Part shown: piece by piece, positions 27,765 through 37,327 of the stretch
Position numbering within the stretch: position 1 is the stretch's first letter
Layout: the number at the start of each line of letters is the position of its first letter
Assembly: GCF_029017505.1 (NCBI RefSeq)
Contig: NZ_JAQGEI010000005.1
Location: forward strand, 62,001 to 126,000
DNA length: 64,000 nt
From: Sedimenticola hydrogenitrophicus
Lineage (GTDB): Bacteria > Pseudomonadota > Gammaproteobacteria > Chromatiales > Chromatiaceae
Direction of reading: 5' to 3'
Program-made: the position numbers and the translations under genes
Notes under the pieces: model-generated
Database searches by the model: none
What the model was told of the DNA's origin: nothing
Seen by the model: only the letters and a program-made list of their open reading frames with translations

Positions 27765-27920
27765 ATGAACATGACATTGAGCATCGCCCCATTGGTCGCG
27801 CTGATCGCCGGCATTCTCATACTTGCCGTGCCGCGGCTGTTGAACTACATCGTAGCCATCTATTTGATTGTCATTGGCCTGCTTGGGCTGTTTGGCGCGG
27901 GTGGTCTAAATATCCGGTAA
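27765..27920 (+). CDS. DUF3096 small membrane protein
   Basis: A 51-residue protein preceded by AAGGAG. It is almost wholly two membrane helices (IAPLVALIAGILILAVP and YIVAIYLIVIGLLGLFG) and ends GLNIR, the DUF3096 pattern. It starts 15 bases after the glucan synthase stop, so it may be co-transcribed with it. Function unknown; the family often sits with stress-related small membrane proteins. Confidence 0.8.
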   Translation: MNMTLSIAPLVALIAGILILAVPRLLNYIVAIYLIVIGLLGLFGAGGLNIR

Positions 27921-27950
27921 CCGTTTCCGGGCACCCTTCGTCCCTGTGTA

Positions 27951-27960
27951 GGGGGGGGGG
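27951..27960 (+). repeat. G10 homopolymer
   Basis: Ten consecutive G, then CGGG, between the DUF3096 gene and operator site 5. It is the second long G tract in the window. It is not next to a start codon. Confidence 0.6.
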
Positions 27961-27968
27961 CGGGATTA

Positions 27969-27984
27969 TGTTCGACATCGTACA
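27969..27984. promoter_or_regulatory. Crp/Fnr-type palindrome, site 5
   Basis: TGTTCGACATCGTACA followed by GACA; one mismatch to the consensus. It is the distal of two sites upstream of the CsbD gene (150 bases before the ATG). Confidence 0.55.
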
Positions 27985-28052
27985 GACAATGCCCTATAGG
28001 TTCCGGCTGCGGACATCTTTGTGGATTCCCGCAGTCATTGCCTGTTTATGCA

Positions 28053-28068
28053 TGTGCGCAGCCGTACA
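28053..28068. promoter_or_regulatory. Crp/Fnr-type palindrome, site 6
   Basis: TGTGCGCAGCCGTACA followed by GACC; a full consensus match, 66 bases before the CsbD ATG. Its centre is 84 bases from the centre of site 5, eight helical turns. Confidence 0.65.
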
Positions 28069-28134
28069 GACCATCTCCTCGCATTCGATTAGCCTGGAGT
28101 CTGTGGTCATTCTGAAATCGATATGGAGTTTTAT

Positions 28135-28335
28135 ATGAATTGGGACATAGTCAAAGGCAACTGGAAGCAGTTCAGGGGCGAGGTGAAGGCGTACTGGGGT
28201 GAACTCACCGACGATCATCTCGACGTCATCGCGGGAAGGCGCGATGTCCTGGTGGGGAAGATCCAGGAGATCTACGGCATCACCAGGGACGAAGCCGAAC
28301 AGCAGATCAAGCGCTTCGAGCAACGCGACGGATAA
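28135..28335 (+). CDS. CsbD-family stress protein
   Basis: A 66-residue hydrophilic protein with the CsbD signature MNWDIVKGNWKQFRGEVKAY and DVIAGRRDVLVGKIQEIYG. Family members are abundant general-stress proteins of unknown mechanism. The start at 28135 has TGGAG ten bases upstream. Two operator-like palindromes precede it, which makes it the best candidate for a directly controlled member of the proposed regulon. Confidence 0.9.
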   Translation: MNWDIVKGNWKQFRGEVKAYWGELTDDHLDVIAGRRDVLVGKIQEIYGITRDEAEQQIKRFEQRDG

Positions 28336-28396
28336 TGGCGTAAACGCGGCATCCACCGTCGTGTCTCACTGCGAGGACGACCGCGGCGGCCTGTGT

Positions 28397-30784
28397 TTAA
28401 TAGGGCCACACCCAGTTGCGAATCTCCGGCATGTCTTCCCCGTATTCGCGGATGTAGTATTTGTGATCGATCAGCTTATCGCGCACGAATTGTTTCACAT
28501 GGGCGGCCCGCTGGCGCAACCGCGGCACGCGATCCACCACATCGGCAACCAGGTGATAGCGGTCCAGATCGTTCATCGCCACCATATCAAACGGGGTGGA
28601 GGTGGTGCCTTCCTCTTTATAACCACGCACATGCAGGTTATGGTGATTGGTGCGGCGGTAGGTGAGGCGATGGATCAGCCAGGGGTAGCCATGGTAGGCG
28701 AAGATCACCGGTTTGTCGGTGGTGAAGATGTCGTCGAAATGGCGATCCGGCAGGCCGTGGGGGTGTTCCTCTTTGGGCGTCAGGGTCATCAGGTCGACCA
28801 CATTGACCACGCGGATCTTCAGGTCGGGAATCTGCTGACGCAGGATGTCCACCGCTGCCAGGGTCTCCAGGGTCGGTACATCGCCGCAACAGGCCATAAC
28901 TACATCGGGATCACCGCCGTCGTCGGTGGAGGCCCACACCCAAATGCCGATACCGCTGGTGCAGTGTTTCATCGCCTCGTCCATGCTTAGCCACTGGGGC
29001 GAGGGCTGCTTGCCGGCAACCACCACGTTGATCTTGTTACGGCTGCGCAGGCAGTGGTCAGTGACCGAGAGTAGGGTATTGGCATCCGGCGGCAGATAGA
29101 CGCGGATGATTTCCGATTTTTTGTTTACCACATGATCGATGAAGCCCGGGTCCTGATGGGAGAAGCCATTGTGGTCCTGGCGCCAGACATGGGACGAAAG
29201 CAGGTAATTGAGCGAGGCGATCGGCCGCCGCCAGGGGATCTCCTTCGAGGTGGTCTTCAACCATTTGGCGTGCTGGTTGAACATGGAATCGATGATGTGG
29301 ATGAAGGCCTCGTAGCAGTTGAAAAAGCCATGGCGTCCGGTGAGCAGATAGCCTTCCAGCCAGCCCTGGCAGGTGTGTTCGGAGAGGATCTCCATCACCC
29401 GTCCGTCGGGGGCGAGGTGGTCGTCCTCGGGAATGGTGTCCTCCATCCAGGCCCGGTTGGTGACTTCGAAGACATTGCCCCAGCGGTTGGAGGCGGTTTC
29501 ATCCGGACCGAAGAGGCGGAAGTTGCGGGAGTTCATGTTGGCCTTCATGATGTCGCGCAGGAAGGTGCCCTGCACGCGGGTCGCTTCAGCCACCGTGGAA
29601 CCCCGCTTTTTAATTATTACTTCGTAATCGCGGAAATCGGGCATGCGCAGGTCGTGCAGCAATTTGCCACCGTTGGCATGAGGAATGTCGCCCATCCGTT
29701 TCTCGCCCTGTGGAGCAAGGTCCTGTAATTCGGGTATTAACGCGCCGTCTTCAGTAAACAGCTCTTCCGGGCGGTAGCTCTTAAGCCAGGTCTCCAGCAG
29801 TTTGAGGTGATCCTTATTGCCCCGCACTTCGGAGAAGGGAACTTGGTGCGAACGCCAGAAGTCCTCGGTCTTTTTGCCGTCCACCTCTTTCGGGCCGGTC
29901 CAGCCCTTGGGTGTGCGCAGGATGATCATGGGCCAGCAGGGGCGGTCGGTGATACCCTCCTCGCGGGCGGCGCTCTGGATGGCACGGATCCCGGTGATGC
30001 AGGCATCCAGCGTGGCGGCCATTTTCTGATGCATCTCGGCGGGATCGGATCCTTCTACGAAATAGGGTCGGTAGCCATAACCGAGGAATAGTTGTTCCAA
30101 CTCTTCCCGGGGGATGCGCGCCAGGATGGTGGGGTTGGCGATCTTGTAACCGTTGAGATGAAGAATCGGCAGCACCGCACCATCGGTTTTTGGATTAAGA
30201 AACTTGTTTGAATGCCAGGCGGTCGCCAGCGGGCCTGTTTCCGCCTCGCCGTCGCCCACTACACAGGCGACCAGTAGATCAGGATTATCGAACGCGGCGC
30301 CGTAGGCGTGGGAGAGGACGTATCCCAATTCACCCCCTTCATGAATCGATCCCGGAGTTTCCGGGGCGACATGGCTGGGAATGCCGCCGGGGAAGGAAAA
30401 TTGTTTGAACAACCGCTTCATTCCCAATTCGTCCTGGGAGATGTTGGGATAATAGCGACTGTAACTACCCTCGAGCCAGGTATTGGCGACGATGGCCGGG
30501 CCGCCGTGGCCGGGACCGGCGAGATAGATCACATTGAGATCCTGTTCCTTTATCAGCCGGTTGAGATGCACATAGATAAAATTCAGGCCGGGGGTCGTTC
30601 CCCAGTGGCCCAGCAGGCGCGGTTTGACATGTTCGTTGCTAAGCTTTTCCTTCAGCAGCGGATTGTCCAGCAGGTAAATCTGGCCGACAGACAGGTAATT
30701 GGCGGCCCGCCAATAGGCATCCATTTTGGCGGCAAGCTCGGGGCTGAGTGGGGTGGCGTTTGAAACGACACTATTTGTATTCAT
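28397..30784 (-). CDS. xfp: Phosphoketolase (XFP family)
   Basis: A 795-residue thiamine-diphosphate enzyme that splits xylulose 5-phosphate (and often fructose 6-phosphate) with phosphate to give acetyl phosphate. Signatures: [15 protein letters not shown] near residue 60, GPGHGGP near 90, [20 protein letters not shown] with the ThDP motif GDGEAETGP near 180, [11 protein letters not shown], and [15 protein letters not shown] near the end. An AAGGGAAT ribosome site precedes the ATG. It is convergent with the CsbD gene. No acetate kinase gene lies next to it in the window, so the fate of acetyl phosphate is not visible. Confidence 0.96.
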   Translation of the reverse strand: MNTNSVVSNATPLSPELAAKMDAYWRAANYLSVGQIYLLDNPLLKEKLSNEHVKPRLLGHWGTTPGLNFIYVHLNRLIKEQDLNVIYLAGPGHGGPAIVANTWLEGSYSRYYPNISQDELGMKRLFKQFSFPGGIPSHVAPETPGSIHEGGELGYVLSHAYGAAFDNPDLLVACVVGDGEAETGPLATAWHSNKFLNPKTDGAVLPILHLNGYKIANPTILARIPREELEQLFLGYGYRPYFVEGSDPAEMHQKMAATLDACITGIRAIQSAAREEGITDRPCWPMIILRTPKGWTGPKEVDGKKTEDFWRSHQVPFSEVRGNKDHLKLLETWLKSYRPEELFTEDGALIPELQDLAPQGEKRMGDIPHANGGKLLHDLRMPDFRDYEVIIKKRGSTVAEATRVQGTFLRDIMKANMNSRNFRLFGPDETASNRWGNVFEVTNRAWMEDTIPEDDHLAPDGRVMEILSEHTCQGWLEGYLLTGRHGFFNCYEAFIHIIDSMFNQHAKWLKTTSKEIPWRRPIASLNYLLSSHVWRQDHNGFSHQDPGFIDHVVNKKSEIIRVYLPPDANTLLSVTDHCLRSRNKINVVVAGKQPSPQWLSMDEAMKHCTSGIGIWVWASTDDGGDPDVVMACCGDVPTLETLAAVDILRQQIPDLKIRVVNVVDLMTLTPKEEHPHGLPDRHFDDIFTTDKPVIFAYHGYPWLIHRLTYRRTNHHNLHVRGYKEEGTTSTPFDMVAMNDLDRYHLVADVVDRVPRLRQRAAHVKQFVRDKLIDHKYYIREYGEDMPEIRNWVWPY

Positions 30785-31147
30785 GACATTCCCTTTTTAT
30801 ATTCGGGTTGAATTCAGGTCCGGACTGCGCTAACGCATTCAGTATAGACAGGGTATGCGGAAGGTGTATCCCATCGACCTAACACCGTTACTGCGGCGTT
30901 GAAACGTTCGCTCTTGTTCATGACGGGTCAGTGCAGAGTCAGAGTAAGCAACCACATCATTGAGTACGCTGTCCATCCCGCAGGGTTTAAGTAAGCAATT
31001 CACGCTTACCTGTCTATCAGGGAAAATCCATTTCGAGAGGGACGGAGACCGTGCGGTAAACGAACGCCACCGGGTTAAGCCGGTGGCATTCATGTCACCT
31101 TGTGTATCCGATGCATCCGCGGATGCCCTTGAGGCAGCGGTTTCAGT
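30785..31147. other. Leader region of the phosphoketolase gene and downstream region of ompA-like gene
   Basis: About 360 bases. It holds a minus-strand TATACT box (30841-30846) that could be the -10 of the phosphoketolase promoter, and the hairpin at 31066-31087. No gene is supported. Confidence 0.4.
31066..31087 (-). terminator. Hairpin after the OmpA-like gene
   Basis: An 8-bp stem GCCACCGG / CCGGTGGC with a 6-base loop, about 60 bases beyond the stop of the minus-strand OmpA-like gene, followed in that direction by GTTCGTTT. A moderate terminator. Confidence 0.5.
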
Positions 31148-31819
31148 CTATTGCTGCACTATAGTGTGGGTCTTGATTTCTACCACAACGCGGCGATTTG
31201 GTTTGAGGCATTCAACCAGGCTCGTGTTTTTACTGCTATTTTTACCGGCCATGTCGGTACAGGAAACAGCAGGATCGGATTCACCACTACCGGCGGTTTC
31301 AGTGCGGGAACTCACAATACCTTGTCCGACAAGATAATCTTTCACTGCATCCGCCCGGCGCTGTGACAGTTTTTGATTGTAGGCTTCCGAGCCGATCCGG
31401 TCGGCGTGTCCGGTGATCCGCACCATCTCAATTTGAGGGTATTCATTCATCTTGGCGACAACCTGATTGTCCAGCTGCCGCTTACCTTCGGTACTTATAA
31501 CCGACTTGTCAAATTCAAACAGTGTATCGGATTCAAGGGTAAGTACGATGGCCTCCGACTTCATCGGAGGTGGCGCCATTGGGGCCCTTGGCGTCTCGAC
31601 AGCGGTTACTTTTACCAAGCTCGGATCGCATTCTGCGATGGCCATGTCGGATGTCCAGAATCCGGTTCTCCAGCAGCCATTAAAGCCGTTCATTACTATA
31701 GTATTGTTGGGAGTACCGAGCGCATATCCCTCCTTGGTGTTCAAATCAGCGGAGGCGGCGTTGACCAGGGCAAAAGATGCCACGGCAAACAGTGTAGGTG
31801 CATAGAGTGAAGTTTTCAT
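31148..31819 (-). CDS. OmpA-family C-terminal-domain protein
   Basis: A 223-residue exported protein: signal peptide (residues 1-24, cut after ASA), a short segment with two cysteines, a proline-rich linker (APMAPPPMK) and an OmpA-type peptidoglycan-binding domain at about 95-220. The domain shows FEFDKSVISTEGKRQLD, the signature ITGHADRIGSEAYNQKLSQR and a C-terminal CLKPNRRVVVEI. There is no beta-barrel, so it is probably periplasmic or outer-membrane associated and linked to the wall. Operator site 7 lies 270 bases upstream. Confidence 0.88.
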   Translation of the reverse strand: MKTSLYAPTLFAVASFALVNAASADLNTKEGYALGTPNNTIVMNGFNGCWRTGFWTSDMAIAECDPSLVKVTAVETPRAPMAPPPMKSEAIVLTLESDTLFEFDKSVISTEGKRQLDNQVVAKMNEYPQIEMVRITGHADRIGSEAYNQKLSQRRADAVKDYLVGQGIVSSRTETAGSGESDPAVSCTDMAGKNSSKNTSLVECLKPNRRVVVEIKTHTIVQQ

Positions 31820-32352
31820 GTGGGTTATCCATTATCTAGACTTGAGTATAAAACCGATATGTACTGGCCCGGTGCTCGACTGACTGCCGATACCGTCTCC
31901 GGTTATCCCTTTGGTGCTCTAAGGAGGTGTGCCTGGTTGCCGCAATCAGCCAATGCATGGCGTCGAAATCGTAATTGTGGCGTTACGGCCTCTGGATAGG
32001 ATTCGTGGTTGTGTAGCCTTGTTACTCACGTTGGCCGCTGACGTCCCGAAAACACCAACTGAACGTTACCCACAAAATGGTTTAATGTCTGTACGGCGGC
32101 GTACATAGCGCTGCGGATAAAGTACTGTGACCATGCCTGTCGAGCCCGACAATTTAGTGCCTTGTATGTCGTTTCCCATCGGCACTGCAGGGCGCGTACC
32201 TGCAAAACCTGTGCGGTGGTGCAGGCGGGTTTATAATGGTCGTCCCAGAGAGAGTGACCCCTCAGTTGATGAGGGGGCAAGGTTTGTCACACATTACTAC
32301 CCCGGGCCAGCATCGAACCTGGAAGGTTGACACTGGCGAGGCATAGTCAGGA
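31820..32352. other. Non-coding stretch with operator site 7
   Basis: About 530 bases. Apart from the palindrome at 32090-32105, a TATAAT box at 32232 without a good partner, and a 7-bp hairpin at 32258-32276, nothing is recognisable. Confidence 0.45.
32090..32105. promoter_or_regulatory. Crp/Fnr-type palindrome, site 7
   Basis: TGTACGGCGGCGTACA preceded by GTC; a full consensus match and nearly perfect palindrome. It is 270 bases upstream of the OmpA-like gene. Confidence 0.6.
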
Positions 32353-32667
32353 TCACTTGAGCCGCATGGAGTTCTTGACGGAGGTCACGCCCTTGATACC
32401 CTGGGTAATTTCTACCGCCTTGTTGATATCGTTCTGGGAGTTGACGAATCCACTCAGCTGTACCACACCCTTGAACGTCTCAACGTTAATCTCGGCGGAT
32501 TTAAGCGTGGGTTCATTAAGTATGGCCGCCTTCACCTTGGTCGTAATAACACTGTCATCAATATACTCTCCGGTACTCTCCTGTTTTGCGGTGGACGTAC
32601 AACCGATGACCGATGCTAACGTAATAGCCAATAACAACAGGGTAAGATAGTTGCGTAATTGTTTCAT
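32353..32667 (-). CDS. BON-domain lipoprotein (OsmY-like)
   Basis: A 104-residue lipoprotein with signal peptide and lipobox ASVIGC (Cys 23), followed by one BON domain at about 38-103 (DDSVITTKVKAAILNEP, FKGVVQLSGFV, ITQGIKGVTSVKNSM). BON domains bind phospholipid membranes, and OsmY-type proteins are osmotic and stationary-phase stress proteins. Site 8 lies about 220 bases upstream of its ATG. Confidence 0.9.
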   Translation of the reverse strand: MKQLRNYLTLLLLAITLASVIGCTSTAKQESTGEYIDDSVITTKVKAAILNEPTLKSAEINVETFKGVVQLSGFVNSQNDINKAVEITQGIKGVTSVKNSMRLK

Positions 32668-33230
32668 GATTGGACTCTCCAGATTTCCATAATTGGGGTG
32701 TCAGTGACACCGGCTTTGATTTGCCTCGATACGGTAAAAACCGACTTATCGGTCTTCTGAAAAAATAGAGCGGTATCGAGCAGGTCGAGGCTGCTTGTGC
32801 TTACTTGTGAACGTTTAATGATCCCGTGGTTTTTTACACATGGTCTTTTAATCACAGAGGAAGCATAATCACCGGACGTGGCCATCGTCTGTACGCTATC
32901 GCACATTGCAACAGAATGAGAAGTACCGGCTACCATTTCCACACCGGTAGATGAGCAGTGCAGGCGACAGTAGGATGGCTTTTTTGGGCGGAAGTCCCGA
33001 TCGATAAGTGCTTCATGCACAAATGTCACGCGCCAGCCGTCTGGCGGCTATGCAGCGAACCAAGACAAATATGGAAGAGTTGATCCATGCCCATAATAGA
33101 TTGTTTCACCGACTACGCCAGGGTGGAGCTCACTTCGGCTCGTCTTGCATCCTGACGATGGTGATGGTTGTGCCTGCCGATATCTCCAGAATACCCTCAG
33201 TCAGTCTGATCGGTGTCTAATTGTGGCGCG
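32668..33230. other. Non-coding stretch with operator site 8
   Basis: About 560 bases between the divergent BON and CNNM genes. It holds the palindrome at 32890-32905. The longer open frames here have no protein-like composition. Confidence 0.45.
32890..32905. promoter_or_regulatory. Crp/Fnr-type palindrome, site 8
   Basis: TGTACGCTATCGCACA preceded by CGTC; a full consensus match, between the BON lipoprotein gene and the CNNM/CorC gene. Confidence 0.65.
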
Positions 33231-34571
33231 ATGAGTCTTTGGATAGCGTTCATTGTCATCGTGCTCCTCCTCATCAACGCACTGTACGTCGCGGCGGAGT
33301 TCGCTGCGGTCGGTGCGAGGGTGACGCGTGTCGAACGACTGGCCGCTCAGGGCCAGCGGCTGGCGGTGGCACTGCTGCCGACCCTGCGCGACCCGCTACG
33401 CCTGGACCGTTATATCGCCGCCTGTCAGCTCGGTATCACGCTTTCGAGTCTGGTGCTCGGCGCCTTCGGGCAGGCGACGATAGGCCTGGCGCTGGGCGCG
33501 CAGCTGGATGAGCATACGGGACTCGAACCGCTCACTGCCTATGCCTTGTCGGCCACCATCACACTGGTGGTGCTCACATCGATCCAGGTCGTCTTCGGGG
33601 AACTCATTCCCAGGACGGTTGCGCTGCAATACCCCGTCGGCACCGCCATCTGCACGTATCTGCCACTGCGCTGGTCGATAACGCTCCTGGCGCCGTTCAT
33701 CACGCTGCTCAATGGCAGCGGCAGCCTGGTGCTGCGACTGTTCGGCGTCAACGGCGAACAGAGCCACCGGCATGTGCATTCGCCCGAGGAGATCGATCTG
33801 CTGATCCGCGAGAGTCGCGAGGGCGGGCTGCTGGAGCAGGAAGAGAGCAAACGCCTGCGCGAAGCCTTACAGCTGGGCCAGCACCGGGTACGCCAGCTCA
33901 TGGTGCACTCGCGGCAGATCGCCAGCCTCGATCTGAGTGCGCCACCAGACCAACTGCTGGCCGATATCGAAGCCTCGCCTTATACGCGGCTGATCGTCCA
34001 TCGGGGGAATCCTGACGAAATACTCGGCTATATCCATGTGAAGGATGTCGCCGTCGCCATCGCCACGGACCACGACCTGACCGATCTACAGTCCCTGGTC
34101 CGGCCGCTGCTGATTGTGCCGTACACCTTGACCATTGACCGCGCACTCAATCAGTTGTGCAGTCAACGGGCCCGCATTGCATTGCTCGCCGATGAATACG
34201 GCGACATCAAGGGGCTGGTCAGTCTCCAGGACATCATCCACGAACTGCTCGGTGGATTGTCCGACGAATTCAAATCCGGCGCCGAGCTGGCATCGAGACG
34301 ACTGCCCGATGGACGTTGGCGTCTACCCGGGCGGTTGCCGCTTAACGAGGTCGACGAATTGATCAAGTCCGCCGGAGGCCAGCCATTGAAGCCAGGCCGG
34401 GCGGATACACTGGCCGGCTGGCTGCTGGAGCGGCTGGATACGATTCCGGAGGGTTGCTGCTGCCTGACGATCGACGGTATCGAATTCGAGATCGAGTCCC
34501 TGGAAGGCCTGGCTATCGGGTCGGTGCTGGTGCGGATTCCGCAGCGCGGTACAGGAGGCGGAGATGCCTGA
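33231..34571 (+). CDS. CNNM/CorC-type transporter with CBS pair
   Basis: A 446-residue membrane protein of the HlyC/CorC (CNNM) family, linked to Mg2+ and Co2+ efflux. ATG 33231 is preferred; an in-frame GTG at 33213 adds six residues. The DUF21/CNNM membrane domain covers about 1-190 (INALYVAAEFAAVGARVTRV, YIAACQLGITLSSLVLGAFG, VFGELIPRTVALQ). A CBS pair follows at about 205-345 (VRQLMVHSRQIASLDL, IALLADEYGDIKGLVSLQDI) and the CorC_HlyC C-terminal domain at about 365-440. It overlaps the next gene by eight bases. Confidence 0.9.
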   Translation: MSLWIAFIVIVLLLINALYVAAEFAAVGARVTRVERLAAQGQRLAVALLPTLRDPLRLDRYIAACQLGITLSSLVLGAFGQATIGLALGAQLDEHTGLEPLTAYALSATITLVVLTSIQVVFGELIPRTVALQYPVGTAICTYLPLRWSITLLAPFITLLNGSGSLVLRLFGVNGEQSHRHVHSPEEIDLLIRESREGGLLEQEESKRLREALQLGQHRVRQLMVHSRQIASLDLSAPPDQLLADIEASPYTRLIVHRGNPDEILGYIHVKDVAVAIATDHDLTDLQSLVRPLLIVPYTLTIDRALNQLCSQRARIALLADEYGDIKGLVSLQDIIHELLGGLSDEFKSGAELASRRLPDGRWRLPGRLPLNEVDELIKSAGGQPLKPGRADTLAGWLLERLDTIPEGCCCLTIDGIEFEIESLEGLAIGSVLVRIPQRGTGGGDA

Positions 34572-35310
34572 TCTGCTCATCGTCCTGCTGGTGGTCCTGG
34601 CTCTGGTTGTTCTCAACGGGCTGTTTGTCGCGGCCGAATTCGCCATCATCGGCACACCCCGTGCGGCCATTGCCGCGCAGGCCGAGTCCGGCAGCCGCAG
34701 GGCCAGGCAGGTCGCGGCCGTTCTCGACGACCCGACCCGGCTAGACCGTTACGTGGCCACCGCACAGCTGGGCATTACGTTCGCCAGTCTGGGGTTGGGT
34801 ATGTACGGCGAACACACTCTGGCCGTCTTCTTCGAGCATTGGTTGACGGCGGCGGGATTCGCCGGGCTCGGCGCCCAGGTCACGGCGCATGGCCTGGCTG
34901 TCGTGCTGGCGATCATCGCCATCACTTACCTGCACATCGTCTTCGGCGAGATGATTCCCAAGGCGCTGGCGCTCAGTCACGCCGTGCGCGTCGCCTTGTG
35001 GGTGACGCCCGTCATGCTGATGATCGGGCTGGTGCTCTCCCCCCTGGTGCGGACGCTCAATCTGACAGGCAATTACCTGCTGCGCCTGGTCGGCACCCTC
35101 GTTGGTCGGGAATTGGACCACCCGGCGGTGGACAGTGTCTCAGGCCTGATTCTGAGTGAACTCGGCAGGCCGCCGCGGCTAGGCGATCAAGTCCAGTGGA
35201 ATGGCCTGAACTTCGCGGTTGTCAACCTGCACGGACATGGCGTACTTCAGGCGGTGGTGAGCCTCATCGGCGATGGTAGTCAGCTGATTGGCGGACCAGA
35301 TCGGAGGTAG
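34564..35310 (+). CDS. CNNM/CorC-type protein lacking its CBS domains
   Basis: A 248-residue relative of the preceding gene. The membrane domain is complete (NGLFVAAEFAIIGTPRAAIA, YVATAQLGITFASLGLGMYG, VFGEMIPKALALS) and ends near LVGTLVG (about 180). It is then joined directly to the C-terminal CorC_HlyC domain (DSVSGLILSELGRPPRLGD, VQWNGLNFAVVNLHG). The roughly 200 residues of CBS domains and linker are missing, and the frame is kept, so this is an in-frame deletion product or an unusual compact form. It may be a dead remnant or a partner of the full-length protein. Confidence 0.82.
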   Translation: MPDLLIVLLVVLALVVLNGLFVAAEFAIIGTPRAAIAAQAESGSRRARQVAAVLDDPTRLDRYVATAQLGITFASLGLGMYGEHTLAVFFEHWLTAAGFAGLGAQVTAHGLAVVLAIIAITYLHIVFGEMIPKALALSHAVRVALWVTPVMLMIGLVLSPLVRTLNLTGNYLLRLVGTLVGRELDHPAVDSVSGLILSELGRPPRLGDQVQWNGLNFAVVNLHGHGVLQAVVSLIGDGSQLIGGPDRR

Positions 35311-35794
35311 AGCTGCCTAAGGCTTCATGCATCAACAAATGGTGGCAGGTATACTGTCATCCCATCGTCAATACTCAAAATATCCGTAAGGATGACAGCG
35401 ATCGCCTCGGCCCCACTTTTGGGATCCTGATAATCAACCAGCATGCCGGGATTGTAATGCCTGTTATGTTCACCTACCGCATTCCGGGGACAGACCCCAG
35501 CCATATCTCGGGGAGACAATACTTAATTCCATTCCCACTCACATTTTCTCATAGTTGGGAACAGGTCGAGTAGCCAACCCATTAACAGGAATGGATATCG
35601 TTCATCAGGGTCCTAGTGAATCAAAGATAGTAGACACTCAATAATAACAAAAACAGTTATATGGTCGTCTTGTCTGGTGTATCCTGGTATTCGGCATCGC
35701 TTTTGCAGGATTTAATTGCGGAATCCTGTTTTTATGCATCTAGAGGGACCCGGATACTCCATTTCAAGGACACCACTTGAAGAGGGACAAAACG
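35311..35794. other. Non-coding stretch
   Basis: About 480 AT-richer bases. A minus frame at 35325-35519 has a start but no recognisable content. No operator-like palindrome, terminator or RNA gene was seen. Confidence 0.45.
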
Positions 35795-36307
35795 ATGAAA
35801 TCTGCAGCAACCTCGAGTGATAAACGTAAATTCAGCGGCCAGCGTGTACTGGCAAGGTGTGAAATCACGCTGCCCATTTTTGATCCGTTTTCGAACGCCA
35901 GTAATTTAATGGCGGGTTACCTGGTGTTCAACATGCGAGGCGGCTGTCTCTATCTCGGTGAGCACACTCACAGCAAGAAGTTCAAAAAGATCTTTCCAGA
36001 GGATTACACGGTAACACTTAAAGAACTGATTCTGTCGAGCAACCACACGGCGGATATCGCTGTCCAGAATCTGACACTCAAGTTTCTGCGCTTGAAAGGG
36101 CTGGATGACCGGGAAGGCATCGTCTTCAGGTTTGTAGATCTCATCGAACGGCAGGTGGATATCCTGTTTAAAGCACAAGAGCGGATGCCGGCGATAACCA
36201 GTCGCGAGGAGTCATCCGTTCCCTTTGAAGAGGTGATGACCCTGGACAGGGATCACCTTGAGACAGCAGGCGGATTTGGAAATCTGAGCCTGATGGAGCC
36301 CGACTGA
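35795..36307 (+). CDS. Unassigned soluble protein, possibly PilZ-like
   Basis: A 170-residue protein from ATG 35795, which has AGAGGGA upstream (an in-frame TTG at 35777 is less likely). It has no signal peptide or membrane segment. The central part (about 40-115) alternates beta-strand-like segments (AGYLVFNMRGGCLYLGEH, IVFRFVDLIERQVDILFKA). The NMRGGCLYLGE segment recalls the second motif of PilZ domains, but the RxxxR motif is not evident. c-di-GMP binding is only a guess. The protein stands alone. Confidence 0.6.
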   Translation: MKSAATSSDKRKFSGQRVLARCEITLPIFDPFSNASNLMAGYLVFNMRGGCLYLGEHTHSKKFKKIFPEDYTVTLKELILSSNHTADIAVQNLTLKFLRLKGLDDREGIVFRFVDLIERQVDILFKAQERMPAITSREESSVPFEEVMTLDRDHLETAGGFGNLSLMEPD

Positions 36308-36643
36308 GCAAGACCTGAACACAAAGCAACCGGCAACGCGCCTGCTCTGCGAAGCCATTCAGTACCGAGTTCCGCCGCCAGCCGAAAGCGCTGACGCCGG
36401 CGGGACAGGCCGCGACATCCAGGCAGCCCGGACGAGTTACGCGGCGCAGAAAAGACCTTTATCCAGGCGCCGTACGAGTTATCCCTTTGGGGTTGTACAG
36501 AGAGCGATTACGGTGCGATCCGTATCTACCGCGGGGCGCAAACAGCGCGGCCTATCAGTGACTGTGCAGGTATCTGTTTATCGAGATCGTCGCCCGTCCG
36601 GACGCCAGAGGCATGCACCTCCTCCGACACTTGGTTTGTCTCT
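36308..36643. other. Non-coding stretch
   Basis: About 335 bases between convergent genes; nothing recognisable, including no clear terminator. Confidence 0.45.
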
Positions 36644-37327
36644 TCACTTGAGACAGTAGCGCCGTTCGGGACGTCCGACGCTGCCATAGGCCACCTCCGC
36701 GGAGAGTTCCCTGGTGCCTACCAGATACTCGAGGTAACGGCGGGCAGTGGTGCGGGAGGCGCCCATGGCGGCGCCCACTTCCTCAGCACTCCATTGCCCG
36801 CCGGCGGTCACGACCTCGCGGATCTTGTCCAGCGTCAGGGCGTCAATGCCCTTGGGCAGGCGCTCTTCCCGGTTCGCGGACTCTTCGGCTGAGCCCCGGG
36901 GCAGCAGGACGTCGACTTCTTTCTGGGCCAGTTGGTTCAGGCCTGACAGGTGTGCCAGGTGCTCACGATAGCGGCTGACGGCTTCCTGCAGGCGTTCGAA
37001 CACCAGGGGTTTGAGGATGTAGTCGAACACGCCGCCCCGCAGGGCGCTGCGCAGGGTATCCACCTCCTTGGCGGCGGTAATGAGGATGATATCGCTGCTG
37101 CTGTCCCGGGCCCGCAACTCCCGCAGCAGGTCCAGGCCGTTGCCGTCGGGGAAGTGGACGTCGAGCAGGATCAGGTCCGGCGCCATCACCTCCACCAGGT
37201 CCCGGGCATCCGCCAGGGTGTGGGCAATACCGCAAAGCTCGATATGCTCCAGTCGTTCCACGAATCTTCGCTGGATCTCCGCAATCTTGCGGTCATCTTC
37301 GACGATCAGCAGCTGAATGGGGGTCAC
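36644..37327 (-). CDS. CitB/DcuR-type response regulator
   Basis: A 227-residue response regulator: receiver at 5-122 with the phospho-acceptor in LILLDVHFPDGNGLDLL, the Thr in ITAAKE and the Lys in LKPLVFERL. The C-terminal helix-turn-helix is of the CitB/DcuR type (ALTLDKIREVV, WSAEEVGAAMGASRTTARRY). It overlaps the kinase gene by four bases. Its position divergent from tctCBA suggests that it controls tricarboxylate (or similar organic acid) uptake. Confidence 0.92.
   Translation of the reverse strand: MTPIQLLIVEDDRKIAEIQRRFVERLEHIELCGIAHTLADARDLVEVMAPDLILLDVHFPDGNGLDLLRELRARDSSSDIILITAAKEVDTLRSALRGGVFDYILKPLVFERLQEAVSRYREHLAHLSGLNQLAQKEVDVLLPRGSAEESANREERLPKGIDALTLDKIREVVTAGGQWSAEEVGAAMGASRTTARRYLEYLVGTRELSAEVAYGSVGRPERRYCLK

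Noticed and set aside
30208-30763. Plus-strand frames inside the phosphoketolase gene
   Set aside because: Shadows of a conserved gene on the other strand.
32232-32237. TATAAT as a promoter -10
   Set aside because: No acceptable -35 at 16-18 bases and no gene downstream on that strand for about 1 kb.
32258-32276. CCCCTCA/TGAGGGG hairpin as a terminator or riboswitch piece
   Set aside because: No T run, no gene end nearby on either strand, and no recognisable conserved RNA motif.
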